From Nodosilinea sp. LEGE 06152 (GTDB taxonomy: Bacteria; Cyanobacteriota; Cyanobacteriia; Phormidesmidales; Phormidesmidaceae), in assembly GCF_015207525.1 (NCBI RefSeq), contig NZ_JADEWR010000001.1, forward strand, positions 346,550 through 384,587: DNA of 38,038 bases, in the 5' to 3' direction. The notes under the pieces were generated by a model, which saw only the letters and a program-made list of their open reading frames with translations, was not told the origin of the DNA and ran no database searches. Below, piece after piece: positions 1 through 7,891 of the stretch. Each line of letters begins with the position of its first letter. Position 1 is the first letter of the stretch. The translations under genes and the position numbers were made by a program.

Positions 1-348
1 GCAGCTAGCCGAACCAACCCCCGCCACTCCTGAAAAGATGTGCAGCATGACGACAGACATCCAGGCCGATTGCTCTGGCGTCTGCCCCACAGCGCCAAAA
101 ACCATGTGGCTCAGCCCATAGGCAAGCGCTAGAGCAAACGCTCCAGCAGCCACAAGCGGTAGACACAATTGGCGACGGGTTTGTCCTGTTCTAGCGCGCT
201 CAAAATTAGCCCCCACCAGTTGGGCCTGGCCAAAATCACAGCCTCGAATATCAGCACCCCTAAAATCAGCACCACTCAGGTTTCTGCCCCTAAAGGAGCG
301 GTTGCGTAAATCCTGATTGCTAAAATCGAGGGAACCCAAATCACCCAT
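1..348 (-). CDS. Pentapeptide-repeat membrane protein (C-terminus beyond window)
   Basis: An open frame reads leftward from an ATG at 346-348 and is still open at base 1, giving 116 visible residues. Residues 8-52 are pentapeptide repeats of the A(D/N)LXX kind (for example GADFRGADIRG and LVGANFERA). A hydrophobic segment follows at about 61-79 and another begins near 96. Pentapeptide repeats fold as a right-handed beta helix; in cyanobacteria they are often joined to membrane segments and the function is usually unknown. Only 9 bases separate this start from the divergent gene at 358, so each promoter must lie inside the other gene or one start is misplaced. The C-terminus cannot be judged here. 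Confidence 0.8.
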   Translation of the reverse strand, partial: MGDLGSLDFSNQDLRNRSFRGRNLSGADFRGADIRGCDFGQAQLVGANFERARTGQTRRQLCLPLVAAGAFALALAYGLSHMVFGAVGQTPEQSAWMSVVMLHIFSGVAGVGSASC

Positions 349-357
349 ACGCTATCC

Positions 358-1245
358 GTGCTGAAACGAGTAGGACGACAATGGCAGTTAATAGTCGCAA
401 CAGTGCTGTTGCTGCCTTTGATTTTATATGCACAGCTCTGTTTTCAGCGGCCCCCCTACACGCCTACTCAGCAAACCCTTTTCCCCGGAATTAGCTATCA
501 GCGAAGCGTGTATTCTTCTCCTCGCCCCTACATCCTTCACCTCATTACCCTTGATTTGACAACCCCTGGCATCCAAGCCTTCACTACTCCGGGCCAATCT
601 GCAGAAAATCGGGGCGAGACCACTGCACGAACGACGTCAGAATTCTTGCAGGAATTCAACCTGCAGCTGGCCATCAATGCCAATTACTTCTATCCATTTC
701 GTGAAAAGGCTCCCTGGGACTTCTACCCCCGCAGAGGCGATCGCGTTAACCTGGTAGGCCAAGCTATTTCCAATGGCAATGCCTTTGCTTCTGCTCAGGC
801 AGATTGGCCAGCCCTCTGTATTTCCCCAGCTAATCGGGCTCAAATTTCGGCGACAGGCGAATGTCCTGTCGGTACCGCCCAGGCCGTTGCGGGCCGAGAT
901 CTATTAATCCTTAACAACAACCCGGTTGCCCTTAGTGAGCCCGAGTCGGATCAGCCCTACTCTCGCACGGCAGTTGCTGTGAACGAGACAGGGGAAACGC
1001 TATGGTTAGCTATCGTTGATGGCAAGCAGCCTCTCTACAGTGAGGGCATTACCTTGGCAGAGCTAACCGAAGTCTTTAAGCAGCTTGGGGTTGATACGGC
1101 GCTCAGTTTAGACGGCGGGGGGTCATCCACCTTAGTCGTTAAAACCGGGTCAAAGCCAACGGTTTTAAATGCTCCTACTCATACCAAAATTTTGATGCGG
1201 GAGCGTCCGGTGGCTAACCATTTGGGGTTTTACGCTCAAAAGTGA
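358..1245 (+). CDS. Exported phosphodiester glycosidase-like protein (NAGPA/DUF2233 family)
   Basis: This 295-residue protein starts at GTG 358. Residues 9-26 form a hydrophobic signal peptide or anchor right after a basic N-terminus (MLKRVGRQ), which supports this start. The body has hallmarks of the phosphodiester glycosidase / NAGPA family: INANYFYP near the N-terminal third and LDGGGSSTLV at 251-260, a glycine-rich motif close to the C-terminus of these enzymes. The family includes the enzyme that uncovers mannose-6-phosphate in animals; the bacterial members are mostly uncharacterised, probably acting on glycosyl phosphodiesters outside the cytoplasm. Substrate is unknown. It starts 9 bases from the divergent pentapeptide gene. 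Confidence 0.8.
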   Translation: MLKRVGRQWQLIVATVLLLPLILYAQLCFQRPPYTPTQQTLFPGISYQRSVYSSPRPYILHLITLDLTTPGIQAFTTPGQSAENRGETTARTTSEFLQEFNLQLAINANYFYPFREKAPWDFYPRRGDRVNLVGQAISNGNAFASAQADWPALCISPANRAQISATGECPVGTAQAVAGRDLLILNNNPVALSEPESDQPYSRTAVAVNETGETLWLAIVDGKQPLYSEGITLAELTEVFKQLGVDTALSLDGGGSSTLVVKTGSKPTVLNAPTHTKILMRERPVANHLGFYAQK

Positions 1246-1329
1246 TGTTTCTGCCCCAAACCTGCAGGAAATTTTGGCAGCGGTGCAATCAATCCTGTAG
1301 CCTCAATTCTGTTGCCACTTAAACGCACT

Positions 1330-1785
1330 GTGCCCATAGAACGTCCGTTTACCGATGAAGACCGAATTGAGTCGCTGAAGGCGGCGGTGCTGGCTGGTAT
1401 CGCGGCTGGCATAGTGGCGGCTGGACTCCTGCTGGCCCACCGCGTGCCATCCCTTGGCTGGGGCGCGGCGCTAGCGTCAGTCGCATCAGGACTCAGTGGC
1501 AGCACCTTTTGGATCAGCGCCGCGATCGCGGGCCTCTCTGGCGGCCTCTTCGGCATTACCTACCGCTACGCTGTGCGCCAGGACGAGAACTCTCAGCTCA
1601 AAACGGGGGTGGTGCTGGCCTTTAGCCTGGTGCGGGGGCTGGCCCTGGTAAATGTGGCGGCGGCGGTGAGTTTGCGGGGCTGGCCGTTTGCGGTAGCGAT
1701 CGCCGAAAGCCTGCTGATCTTTGCCACCGCCGCCGTCAGCCTAGAGCTAGCACAGCAGCAGAAATGGATCAAACCTGTGCAATGA
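1330..1785 (+). CDS. Small cyanobacterial membrane protein of unknown function
   Basis: The frame gives 151 residues from GTG 1330; a TTG at 1312 in the same frame would add six residues, and neither start has a convincing ribosome binding site. After an acidic N-terminus (FTDEDRIES) there are four likely membrane helices: an Ala/Gly-rich one (LAGIAAGIVAAGLLLA), one near ISAAIAGLSGGLFGI, one around VVLAFSLVRGLALV and a C-terminal one. The Ala/Gly-rich helices suggest tight packing. I do not recognise the family. It lies 84 bases after the preceding gene on the same strand and converges on menE, whose stop is 10 bases away, so the two transcripts must terminate against each other. Confidence 0.65.
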   Translation: MPIERPFTDEDRIESLKAAVLAGIAAGIVAAGLLLAHRVPSLGWGAALASVASGLSGSTFWISAAIAGLSGGLFGITYRYAVRQDENSQLKTGVVLAFSLVRGLALVNVAAAVSLRGWPFAVAIAESLLIFATAAVSLELAQQQKWIKPVQ

Positions 1786-1795
1786 GTCAGGAATT

Positions 1796-3193
1796 TTAGC
1801 CGTCCAGGCTCAGAATTTTTTCAGCCAGGCGCAACGCTTGGGGGCGACTGAGTTTGCCCTGGGCGGTTCTAGGTAGGTCACTGACCAGTATCCACTGCTT
1901 GGGTAATTTGTAGGGAGCCAACAGCGATCGCAGTCGCTCCGGTAAGTCTTGCAGCAGTGTTGTAGAATCCATCACCACTAGGGCGCAGAGCTGCTGACCC
2001 CAGCGATCGCAGGGCAACCCCACCACACAAGCATCCCTCACCCAGCCCGTTGCCAGCACCGCCGCTTCAATGTCTTCAGGAAACACATTCTCGCCGCCGG
2101 TAATAATCTTGCTGCTGCTGCGCCCCACAATATGCAAATAGCCCCCGTCATCGAGGTAGCCCATGTCGTCGGTAGCAAACGGCCCCGTAGGGTGGGTACT
2201 GCCCACCACCATCCCCTTACCAAGGCTCAAATACGCCTGGGCCAAAGAACTCGCCTGAATCAACACCCGCCCCACTTGCCCCGACGGCTCGGGCTCGCCC
2301 TGGTCGCTAAGAATAGTGAGCGTTACGTGGGGCAACGGTCTGCCGCTGCTGCGGTGCCCCGCCAGAAACTCCTTGGGCAGCAGGGTAGCGACCTGGGCGG
2401 CGGTTTCGGTCATGCCGTAGGTGAGGGCAACAGGAATTTGGGCCGCCTGGGCCTGATCGAGGAGCGATCGCCCCGCCGGAGCGCCCCCCAGCAGCACCGC
2501 TCGAAAGCTCCTTAGCCAGGAAGTATCGCTGTCCAAACTTAGCAAGTCCTGAAGCTGAGTCGGTACCAGAGAGAGAAACCCGCTAGATAGCAAGGCCAAT
2601 CGTTCGCCAGCCTTGAGATCGCTATAGGGTTGAATGGCCAGTTGTCCACCGGAAGCCAGCACCCGTAGCACCTGCATTAGCCCGCTAACGTGAAACAGCG
2701 GCAGCACACAGTAGGCGTGGACGGTCTCAACTTTAAAGTGCGTGCAAAAGCTTTCTACCGAGGCTATTAGCGTTTCCCAGGCATGTACCGCAAACTTGAT
2801 TTGCCCTGACGACCCACCTGTGGGAATCAGAATTTGCCCCGGCTCTGCGCCGGACACTTGGCAGGCATAAGCACCTAGCCTCGGCGCAAGCGGCGCATTC
2901 CAGTTAGGAGCCACCATATCGGTAACCTGCTGCCGCTCCTGCTGGCCCCAGCGAGGATTCGCCAAGACAACAACGCAATTGGTGGACCAGGCAGCAAGGC
3001 AGACGACCAAGAATTGCAGCGGGTCAGCCTCGGCAATTAAAACGCCAGTCCCAGGCGCAGCATAGGATGCTCGATAGGCTGCAAAAACGGGAGACAGGTG
3101 TTCTAACCGCTGCCAGAAGTCCTCACTGCTGGGGCCAATTAGCCAGTCATCGCCCCGGCGATCGCGCAACACATCCCTCAGAGTCGGTCCCAT
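1796..3193 (-). CDS. menE: 2-succinylbenzoate-CoA ligase
   Basis: MenE activates o-succinylbenzoate to its CoA thioester in the phylloquinone/menaquinone pathway. The 465-residue frame has the full set of ANL adenylating-enzyme motifs: the nucleotide loop TGGSSGQIKF at 125-134, YGMTETAAQ at 259-267, the ribose-binding TDDMGYLD at 341-348, GRSSSKIITGGENVFP at 357-372 and the catalytic lysine in TAQGKLSR (K447). I chose ATG 3191-3193. The frame stays open to 3280, but the extra 29 residues precede the conserved start and lie inside menC. Its first 16 bases overlap the end of menC, so the two are probably translationally coupled. The preceding step is encoded by menC and the later prenylation by menA, both upstream on the same strand. 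Confidence 0.92.
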   Translation of the reverse strand: MGPTLRDVLRDRRGDDWLIGPSSEDFWQRLEHLSPVFAAYRASYAAPGTGVLIAEADPLQFLVVCLAAWSTNCVVVLANPRWGQQERQQVTDMVAPNWNAPLAPRLGAYACQVSGAEPGQILIPTGGSSGQIKFAVHAWETLIASVESFCTHFKVETVHAYCVLPLFHVSGLMQVLRVLASGGQLAIQPYSDLKAGERLALLSSGFLSLVPTQLQDLLSLDSDTSWLRSFRAVLLGGAPAGRSLLDQAQAAQIPVALTYGMTETAAQVATLLPKEFLAGHRSSGRPLPHVTLTILSDQGEPEPSGQVGRVLIQASSLAQAYLSLGKGMVVGSTHPTGPFATDDMGYLDDGGYLHIVGRSSSKIITGGENVFPEDIEAAVLATGWVRDACVVGLPCDRWGQQLCALVVMDSTTLLQDLPERLRSLLAPYKLPKQWILVSDLPRTAQGKLSRPQALRLAEKILSLDG

Positions 3194-4173
3194 AGCTCGG
3201 CGGGGGGTAGGGTATCCCAATTGTCGGCAAACCAGCCCTGGGTGCCGAATCCTAGCGCTGGGGCTGAAGTTGGAGCGCATCGAGTCGCCAGGGACAGGGC
3301 TGCCCGTCGGCCCACAGGGGTTTCAAAGGCCGAGGAGAACACCAGCCGGGGTCGGTGGGTCTGGCAGAACGCTTGCAGCCGCTGGGGCGAGCCCGCGATC
3401 GCAGGCTTGACCACAAACACCCCCCGCCAGCCCTTAGCCCAGCAATCCTCCAGCTGAGTTAGCGTCGCCACCGATTCATCCAGGGCGATCGCCGTTTGGT
3501 AGCGCCTACCCATCTCCTGCATCGCTGCTAACTGGTTGGGCGGCAGCGGCTGCTCCAGGTGTTCGATCGCAGCTGTCTGAGGCTCCGCATTGATGCGATC
3601 GCAGGCCGTCAGCCACTGTTCCGCCTGGCTGATGCTCAGGCCACCGTTGGCATCTAGTCGAAGCTGAACGTGGTTGGGCAGGTTCTCCATCAATCGCTCT
3701 AGCCGGCCAATTTCGTCAGCGATAGCGTGCACACCTATCTTCCATTTCAGGGTACGGTGCCCCTGAGCCAACCGTTGGGATGCTATATCTAACGCTGCTT
3801 CACCAGCAGGCAGGAGGCCGCAGATGTCTGCGTTAGCAAAGCTATCCGCAGGCATCGCCGGTTCGTACCCAGCAGAATTTTCCTCAACTAACTCAGCTAA
3901 GGCGCACCCTACCCCAAACTGGGTCGCAGGCAGCGCATCGGGCACGGTTTCAACCTGCCAGTCTTTGCTCTGAGCATTACAGAACGTCAGCGCATCCTCC
4001 AATGTCTCACTGCCAAACCAGGGAATAGGGGCGATCTCGCCGTAGCCCACTCGGCCCAGACTATCTCGCAGTCGAATTAACAACCCCTCCCGCCAGGTCC
4101 AAAGCCCGTGGGCAGTGTGTAGAGGCTTCACGAACCGCCGCTGGTAAGGCCGAACCGCTAATTCAATCCCCAT
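3178..4173 (-). CDS. menC: o-Succinylbenzoate synthase
   Basis: MenC dehydrates SHCHC to o-succinylbenzoate, the substrate of MenE. The 331-residue protein is an enolase-superfamily member with the expected active site: LKWKIG carrying the two catalytic lysines (K143, K145), metal ligands D174 in LRLDANGG, E207 in LEQPLPP and D232 in ALDES, and K256 in VVKPAIAGS. ATG at 4171-4173 is preferred; a GTG one codon earlier (4174-4176) is the longest option. The stop overlaps the start of menE by 16 bases. menA lies upstream, separated by 183 bases that hold a perfect inverted repeat and AT-rich short repeats, so menC may have partly independent expression. Confidence 0.93.
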   Translation of the reverse strand: MGIELAVRPYQRRFVKPLHTAHGLWTWREGLLIRLRDSLGRVGYGEIAPIPWFGSETLEDALTFCNAQSKDWQVETVPDALPATQFGVGCALAELVEENSAGYEPAMPADSFANADICGLLPAGEAALDIASQRLAQGHRTLKWKIGVHAIADEIGRLERLMENLPNHVQLRLDANGGLSISQAEQWLTACDRINAEPQTAAIEHLEQPLPPNQLAAMQEMGRRYQTAIALDESVATLTQLEDCWAKGWRGVFVVKPAIAGSPQRLQAFCQTHRPRLVFSSAFETPVGRRAALSLATRCAPTSAPALGFGTQGWFADNWDTLPPAELWDRL

Positions 4174-4229
4174 CACCCCGCGTTAGCCGAAATCCGACCT
4201 AGGAAATCCCGCTTCAAAACAGGTACCCC

Positions 4230-4258
4230 GTAGGGGCATTGCACTGCAATGCCCCTAC
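4230..4258. repeat. Perfect inverted repeat between menA and menC
   Basis: The arms GTAGGGGCATTGCA (4230-4243) and TGCAATGCCCCTAC (4245-4258) pair perfectly around one base. This GTAGGGGC-type palindrome resembles REP-like elements scattered in many cyanobacterial genomes. A related half-site, GTAGGGGCGG on the minus strand, lies at about 24509-24518. In RNA it would form a very stable hairpin between menA and menC, which could stabilise or partly terminate the transcript. There is no T-run directly after it. Confidence 0.85.
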
Positions 4259-4308
4259 CAATCGAGGGTTAGCCAGATAGTATTCGGTATTAGACAACGC
4301 GCCAAAAT

Positions 4309-4335
4309 CCAAAATCGCAAATCCAAAATTCTGCA
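4309..4335. repeat. AT-rich CCAAAATC short repeats
   Basis: Three closely spaced copies of a CCAAAATC/GCAAATCC-type word lie just downstream of the menA stop. The same word recurs, in either orientation, at 13369-13390 and 13478-13512, which suggests a dispersed intergenic microrepeat family. No function is evident. Confidence 0.6.
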
Positions 4336-4356
4336 TCAGCCACTCCAAGACAGGCA

Positions 4357-5271
4357 TCAAACGCCTAGCCAGGTGCTTAGCCAAAAGCCCAGCGACAGCA
4401 GCACCCCGCTCCAAAAGTGAAGGCCAATGGCAAAAAACTTGGCATTGAACACCCTCGTGGGCTGATCGTGGAAGCGGGTGACGTGGCGACTCAGCCGCCA
4501 GGCCGAGGGCAGGCTGATAAAGACCAGCGCCGACCAGACGGGAAACAGCCCCAGGGTCAGGCAAATAGCCGCGATCGCAAACACCACCCCACAAGTCCAG
4601 GGAATTAGCGCTGCCCCCCGCCTGGTGCCCAGGCGCACGATGGGCGATCGCTTGCCCGCCGCCAGGTCGTCCTCTACTTGGTGAAAGTGCGAGCAAAACA
4701 GCACCAGCGTGGTGGTCAGCCCCACGATTACCCCAGCCAGCTGGCTCGCCCACGACCAGCTCTGGGTTTGGCTGTAGTAGGCCGCCCCCATGGCCAGAGG
4801 GCCAAAGCTAAAAAAGCACAGCACCTCGCCCAACCCCTGGTAGCCCAGGCGAAAGGGTGGCCCCTGGTAGAGGTAGCCCAGCCCGCAGCACAGCAGAATG
4901 AGCACCAGCACCGTGGGGTCTTGCTGAATCAGGGCGATCGCCAAAATACCCGCAATGCCCAGCCCCAAACAGAGGTTAGCCAGGGTGAAAACCAGCCGTC
5001 GATTGCGAGTCAAATTGACAACAGAATGCGCTTTATTAACATCGATGCCGGTCTCTGAGTCAAACACATCATTACTGAGGTTTTCCCAGGCCAAAATAAG
5101 CACCGCCGCCAGTATAAACAGCGCAAAAATACCGCTGTTAAATTGGCTGGTCTCAGCGTAGGCGATCGCGCTGCCCACCACCATTGGCATAATGGCAACG
5201 CTATACATAGGGGGCTTTATAGCTGCCAGCCAGAGCTTGCGGGCAGCGGGGTCTACCGATCGAGTGGTCAT
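4357..5271 (-). CDS. menA: 1,4-dihydroxy-2-naphthoate prenyltransferase (phytyltransferase)
   Basis: MenA joins the phytyl (or other prenyl) tail to 1,4-dihydroxy-2-naphthoate, giving demethylphylloquinone in the membrane. The 304-residue protein is a UbiA-family polytopic membrane protein with about eight or nine hydrophobic segments. Both Asp-rich prenyl-diphosphate motifs are present: NDVFDSETGID at 67-77 and HQVEDDLAAGKRS at 197-209. The start is ATG 5269-5271. It is the first gene of a menA-menC-menE run on the minus strand and is divergent from ssb, with 226 bases between them. In a cyanobacterium the product is most likely phylloquinone, the photosystem I A1 cofactor. Confidence 0.92.
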   Translation of the reverse strand: MTTRSVDPAARKLWLAAIKPPMYSVAIMPMVVGSAIAYAETSQFNSGIFALFILAAVLILAWENLSNDVFDSETGIDVNKAHSVVNLTRNRRLVFTLANLCLGLGIAGILAIALIQQDPTVLVLILLCCGLGYLYQGPPFRLGYQGLGEVLCFFSFGPLAMGAAYYSQTQSWSWASQLAGVIVGLTTTLVLFCSHFHQVEDDLAAGKRSPIVRLGTRRGAALIPWTCGVVFAIAAICLTLGLFPVWSALVFISLPSAWRLSRHVTRFHDQPTRVFNAKFFAIGLHFWSGVLLSLGFWLSTWLGV

Positions 5272-5497
5272 GGCACTGCAATTACTCCAGGCCTAGCATA
5301 TCGCTTAGCCGGACGATGATTGCGACCAATTTTTGCGCCCAAACTCAACCACGCCGCTATAAATACGTAGAGACGAGTCTAAAAAGTTACGTGATTTTCC
5401 ATAGCGAATTATTAATAAAGCCTGTGCATATTAAAGCCACGGACATCTGCATCGCTGAGCAGGGTCTGGTGCATCTAACCCCAAGGAAACTTTCGCT

Positions 5498-5875
5498 ATG
5501 TCTAGCCGCGGCCTGAATCTGTGTACCCTGTCCGGCAATGTTGCCGCCGACCCCGAAATTCGCAACGTTGAGCGCAAGACCGGGGGCAACACCCAGGTTG
5601 CCGAACTGACTATCTACGTCGATCGCGTTCCTAGCCGCAAAGACAACGACAGTTTTACTGTCAGCATCAGCGTGTGGGAAGGCTCCCCCGCCTGGCGCAA
5701 GCTCACTCACATCAAGAAAGGCTCGCTGATTATTGCCAGCGGCGCGATCGATGCCTCCCCCTACATCAGCAAAGCCGACTCCCAGGCGCGGGCTGGGCTA
5801 CAGCTCAAAGCCACCGATATTTTCCTAGACACGTCGCCCAGGGTTGAAGAACCTAAGGCCGCGCAAGAGTTCTAG
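5498..5875 (+). CDS. ssb: Single-stranded DNA-binding protein
   Basis: This 125-residue protein is a short OB-fold SSB: it begins with LNLCTLSGNVAADPE, the usual first strand of the family, followed by DNDSFTVSISVWEG. It would bind single-stranded DNA in replication, repair and recombination. ATG 5498 is preceded by AAGGAAA at a good distance. It ends soon after the OB fold with EEPKAAQEF, so it lacks the long disordered tail and the DDDIPF-type acidic tip that recruits partner proteins in most bacteria. Short, tail-poor SSBs are known in cyanobacteria. It is divergent from menA and followed by a strong terminator at 5996. Confidence 0.88.
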   Translation: MSSRGLNLCTLSGNVAADPEIRNVERKTGGNTQVAELTIYVDRVPSRKDNDSFTVSISVWEGSPAWRKLTHIKKGSLIIASGAIDASPYISKADSQARAGLQLKATDIFLDTSPRVEEPKAAQEF

Positions 5876-5995
5876 CGATTTTAGCTATTCTGCTGAGTCT
5901 CGGTAAGAGGTTGGCCATTCCCTCCACAGGTCGCCGTCGCCGGAGACAGCAGCAGATCCAGTATCCACGGAGAGAGCGCCGTGGGTTGAGAGCGA

Positions 5996-6021
5996 GGATG
6001 CGGTTTTCCGCATCCTTTTCT
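5996..6021 (+). terminator. Intrinsic terminator after ssb
   Basis: A perfect 8-base stem, GGATGCGG (5996-6003) with CCGCATCC (6008-6015), closes on a TTTT loop and is followed by TTTTCT. Another hairpin just upstream (CCACGG 5965-5970, CCGTGG 5979-5984) may add to the structure. It ends ssb transcription before the convergent DUF1823 gene. Confidence 0.85.
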
Positions 6022-6046
6022 AATGCTTACCCTCCAAAGGCTAAAC

Positions 6047-6409
6047 TCAAGAACCCGATTGGTCCTGCTGCTTGCGATAGCTGAGTAGCCAGCTCACCAT
6101 CGTGGCCCGCCGCGTTAGCCGAGGCATGAGCTGGTCAACGGTGTAGCCTTTAAAGCCCAGTTCTTCTTTTAAGAGCTGCTTGTATTCTGACGGAATCGAT
6201 CGCGTTAGCTGCACCGTGGCTGGGCGACTTTCAATAAAGTTGGGCGGCTCGGGGTACTTTTCTGCCCAGGCGGCATCCACTGTCGAGGCATCCCACCCAG
6301 CCGGGGTGGCGCGGTAGCCCAGGCCGTGCCACACCAGCTGGTTCACAGCATCATCCCCCAGTTCGTCGTTGAGGATGGCCCAAAGAGTATCGTCGGTTAG
6401 CGGGGGCAT
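6047..6409 (-). CDS. DUF1823 family protein
   Basis: This 120-residue soluble protein matches what I remember of DUF1823, a family of cyanobacteria and plastid-bearing eukaryotes: the N-terminal LWAILNDELGDDAVNQLVWH, then YPEPPNFIESRPATVQLTRS, LLKEELGFKGYTV and a C-terminal RRATMVSWLLSY. No catalytic motif or membrane segment is visible, and the function is unknown. The start is ATG 6407-6409. It converges on ssb across the terminator at 5996-6021 and has no same-strand neighbour close by, so it is probably transcribed alone. Confidence 0.8.
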   Translation of the reverse strand: MPPLTDDTLWAILNDELGDDAVNQLVWHGLGYRATPAGWDASTVDAAWAEKYPEPPNFIESRPATVQLTRSIPSEYKQLLKEELGFKGYTVDQLMPRLTRRATMVSWLLSYRKQQDQSGS

Positions 6410-6668
6410 GGCGAGTTATCCACCTGGCGATCTGTCACTGGGTTGTGCTAACCCACGCCCATTTTAGAGTTTGGTTGATCAATTTTGAATGCCTTGCTGT
6501 GCCTGGGATGCTTCTCAAGGCGCGATCGCCTGCGTCCGTTAGCTCACTTCTGCTTTAGCATCCACTTCACTCTCCCGTCACACTGTGGCCGCAAAGCACA
6601 CCTAATCTTTAGAAACTATGAGTAGTAACTGCGCTTGTAGGTCATGCTGTCAGCCTGGAGAACTCACT

Positions 6669-6902
6669 ATGCGACGCCCTCACCGCCATAATCAATTGCT
6701 CGGCATCACCTTTACCCTCATCAAGTACTTCTTGCTGGGGCTAGCGGGCTGCACCATTGCCTACCTGGCCGCCCTGGTGCTCGACTTACCCCTAGTCGCT
6801 GGAGCGATCGCGTTTTTCCTGGAGCAGGTTTTGGCGCGATCGCTGGCTCTGCTGGGCTGCCTGTGGGCGATCGCGGTCATTAACGAATCGGCCCGCTCGT
6901 AA
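6669..6902 (+). CDS. Small two-helix membrane protein, unknown function
   Basis: ATG 6669 follows GGAG with an 8-base spacer, a better start than the in-frame ATG at 6618, which would add a Cys-rich leader. The 77-residue product has a basic N-terminus (MRRPHRHNQ) and two hydrophobic stretches, one around TLIKYFLLGLAGCTIAYLAAL and one around SLALLGCLWAIAVI, joined by a segment that is itself largely apolar. It ends with NESARS. I do not recognise the family. The next gene, on the same strand, starts 95 bases downstream, so the two could be cotranscribed. Confidence 0.65.
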   Translation: MRRPHRHNQLLGITFTLIKYFLLGLAGCTIAYLAALVLDLPLVAGAIAFFLEQVLARSLALLGCLWAIAVINESARS

Positions 6903-6997
6903 CAATAGCGCTGCACCAGACCGGCGCTGGCTGAAACTCATCCTTTTCGCTAGGGTTAAGGAGTGTGAAGTAAGCCCGATTTTGAGAGGCAACGCCC

Positions 6998-7891
6998 GTG
7001 TCTACCGTTCTAGCTGCCCCCGCTGTCAAAACTTGGTCGTGGCAGGGGTTGTCCATTCGCTACCAGCAGATTGGCACCACGGGTACTCCGGTGCTGTGTA
7101 TTCACGGTTTTGGCGCGTCCAGCGATCACTGGCGCAAAAATTTGCCGGTCTACGGCGAGCAGTATCAGGCCTATGCGATCGACCTGCTGGGCTTTGGCCT
7201 CTCTGACAAACCTGCCCCCAACGATCCTTTGCCCTACACCTTCGAAACCTGGGGCCAGCAAATTCTCGACTTTTGCCGTGAGGTGATTGGTCAGCCCGCC
7301 TACCTGGTGGCCAATTCCATTGGCTGCATCGTGGCGCTCCAGGCTGCGGTCGATGGGCCTGAGTGGGTCAAGGGCGTGGTTATGCTCAACTGCTCGGTGC
7401 GGATGCTGCACGAGCGCAGGCGGGCCGAAATTCCCTGGCACCAGCGCCTCAGTACCCCTGTGGTGCAAAACCTGCTGGGCTACGCTCCGGTAGGGCGCTT
7501 TTTCTTTTCCCGCATTGCCCAGCGCAAGGTGATTCGTAACCTGCTGAGCCAGGCCTACCACCGCCCCGAAGCCATTACCGACGAGCTGGTCGAAGCCATT
7601 CTTACCCCCGCGCTCACCACCGGGGCCGCTGATGTATTTCTGGCCTTTGTGCGCTACTCCCAGGGGCCGCTGCCCGAAGATTTGCTGCCCCAGGCCCACT
7701 GCCCGGTGTGGATTATTTGGGGCCAGGACGACCCCTGGGAACCGATCGCCCAGGGCCGCACCCTGGCTAATTTTCCTGCCGTAAAAGCGATGGAAGAACT
7801 GGCGGGCGTGGGCCACTGCCCCCAAGATGAAGCCCCTGAATTGGTCAATCCGCTGGTGCTAGGGTGGTTGGCTGAGGCTGAGGCTGCTTGA
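6998..7891 (+). CDS. Alpha/beta hydrolase
   Basis: This 297-residue protein starts at GTG 6998 after GAGAGG. It has a complete alpha/beta-hydrolase core: oxyanion-hole motif HGFGASSDHWR at 36-46, LLGFGLSDKP at 63-72, the nucleophile elbow VANSIG with Ser107, an acid in GQDDPW (Asp244/245) and His273 in GVGHCP. The nucleophile motif NSIG, not GxSxG, and the overall layout resemble the chlorophyll dephytylase / pheophytinase-like hydrolases of cyanobacteria and plastids. That assignment is inferred from layout, and other ester or epoxide substrates are possible. No signal peptide is seen, so it should be cytoplasmic. Confidence 0.85.
   Translation: MSTVLAAPAVKTWSWQGLSIRYQQIGTTGTPVLCIHGFGASSDHWRKNLPVYGEQYQAYAIDLLGFGLSDKPAPNDPLPYTFETWGQQILDFCREVIGQPAYLVANSIGCIVALQAAVDGPEWVKGVVMLNCSVRMLHERRRAEIPWHQRLSTPVVQNLLGYAPVGRFFFSRIAQRKVIRNLLSQAYHRPEAITDELVEAILTPALTTGAADVFLAFVRYSQGPLPEDLLPQAHCPVWIIWGQDDPWEPIAQGRTLANFPAVKAMEELAGVGHCPQDEAPELVNPLVLGWLAEAEAA

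Noticed and set aside
3194..3280. N-terminal extension of menE
   Set aside because: It lies inside the menC coding region and precedes the natural start at ATG 3191-3193, which gives the usual family N-terminus.
4214..4753. 179-codon minus-strand frame overlapping menA
   Set aside because: It lies in another frame inside menA, which has all family motifs; the Arg/Gly/Ala-rich composition is typical of a shadow frame.
6618..6668. Cys-rich leader (NCACRSCCQPG) of the small membrane protein gene
   Set aside because: The later ATG at 6669 has a good GGAG ribosome site and a normal basic N-terminus before the helix; the leader is probably untranslated.
7010..7825. 271-codon frame antisense to the alpha/beta hydrolase
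   Set aside because: Fully inside a well-supported gene on the other strand, with no recognisable domain; expected in GC-rich DNA.
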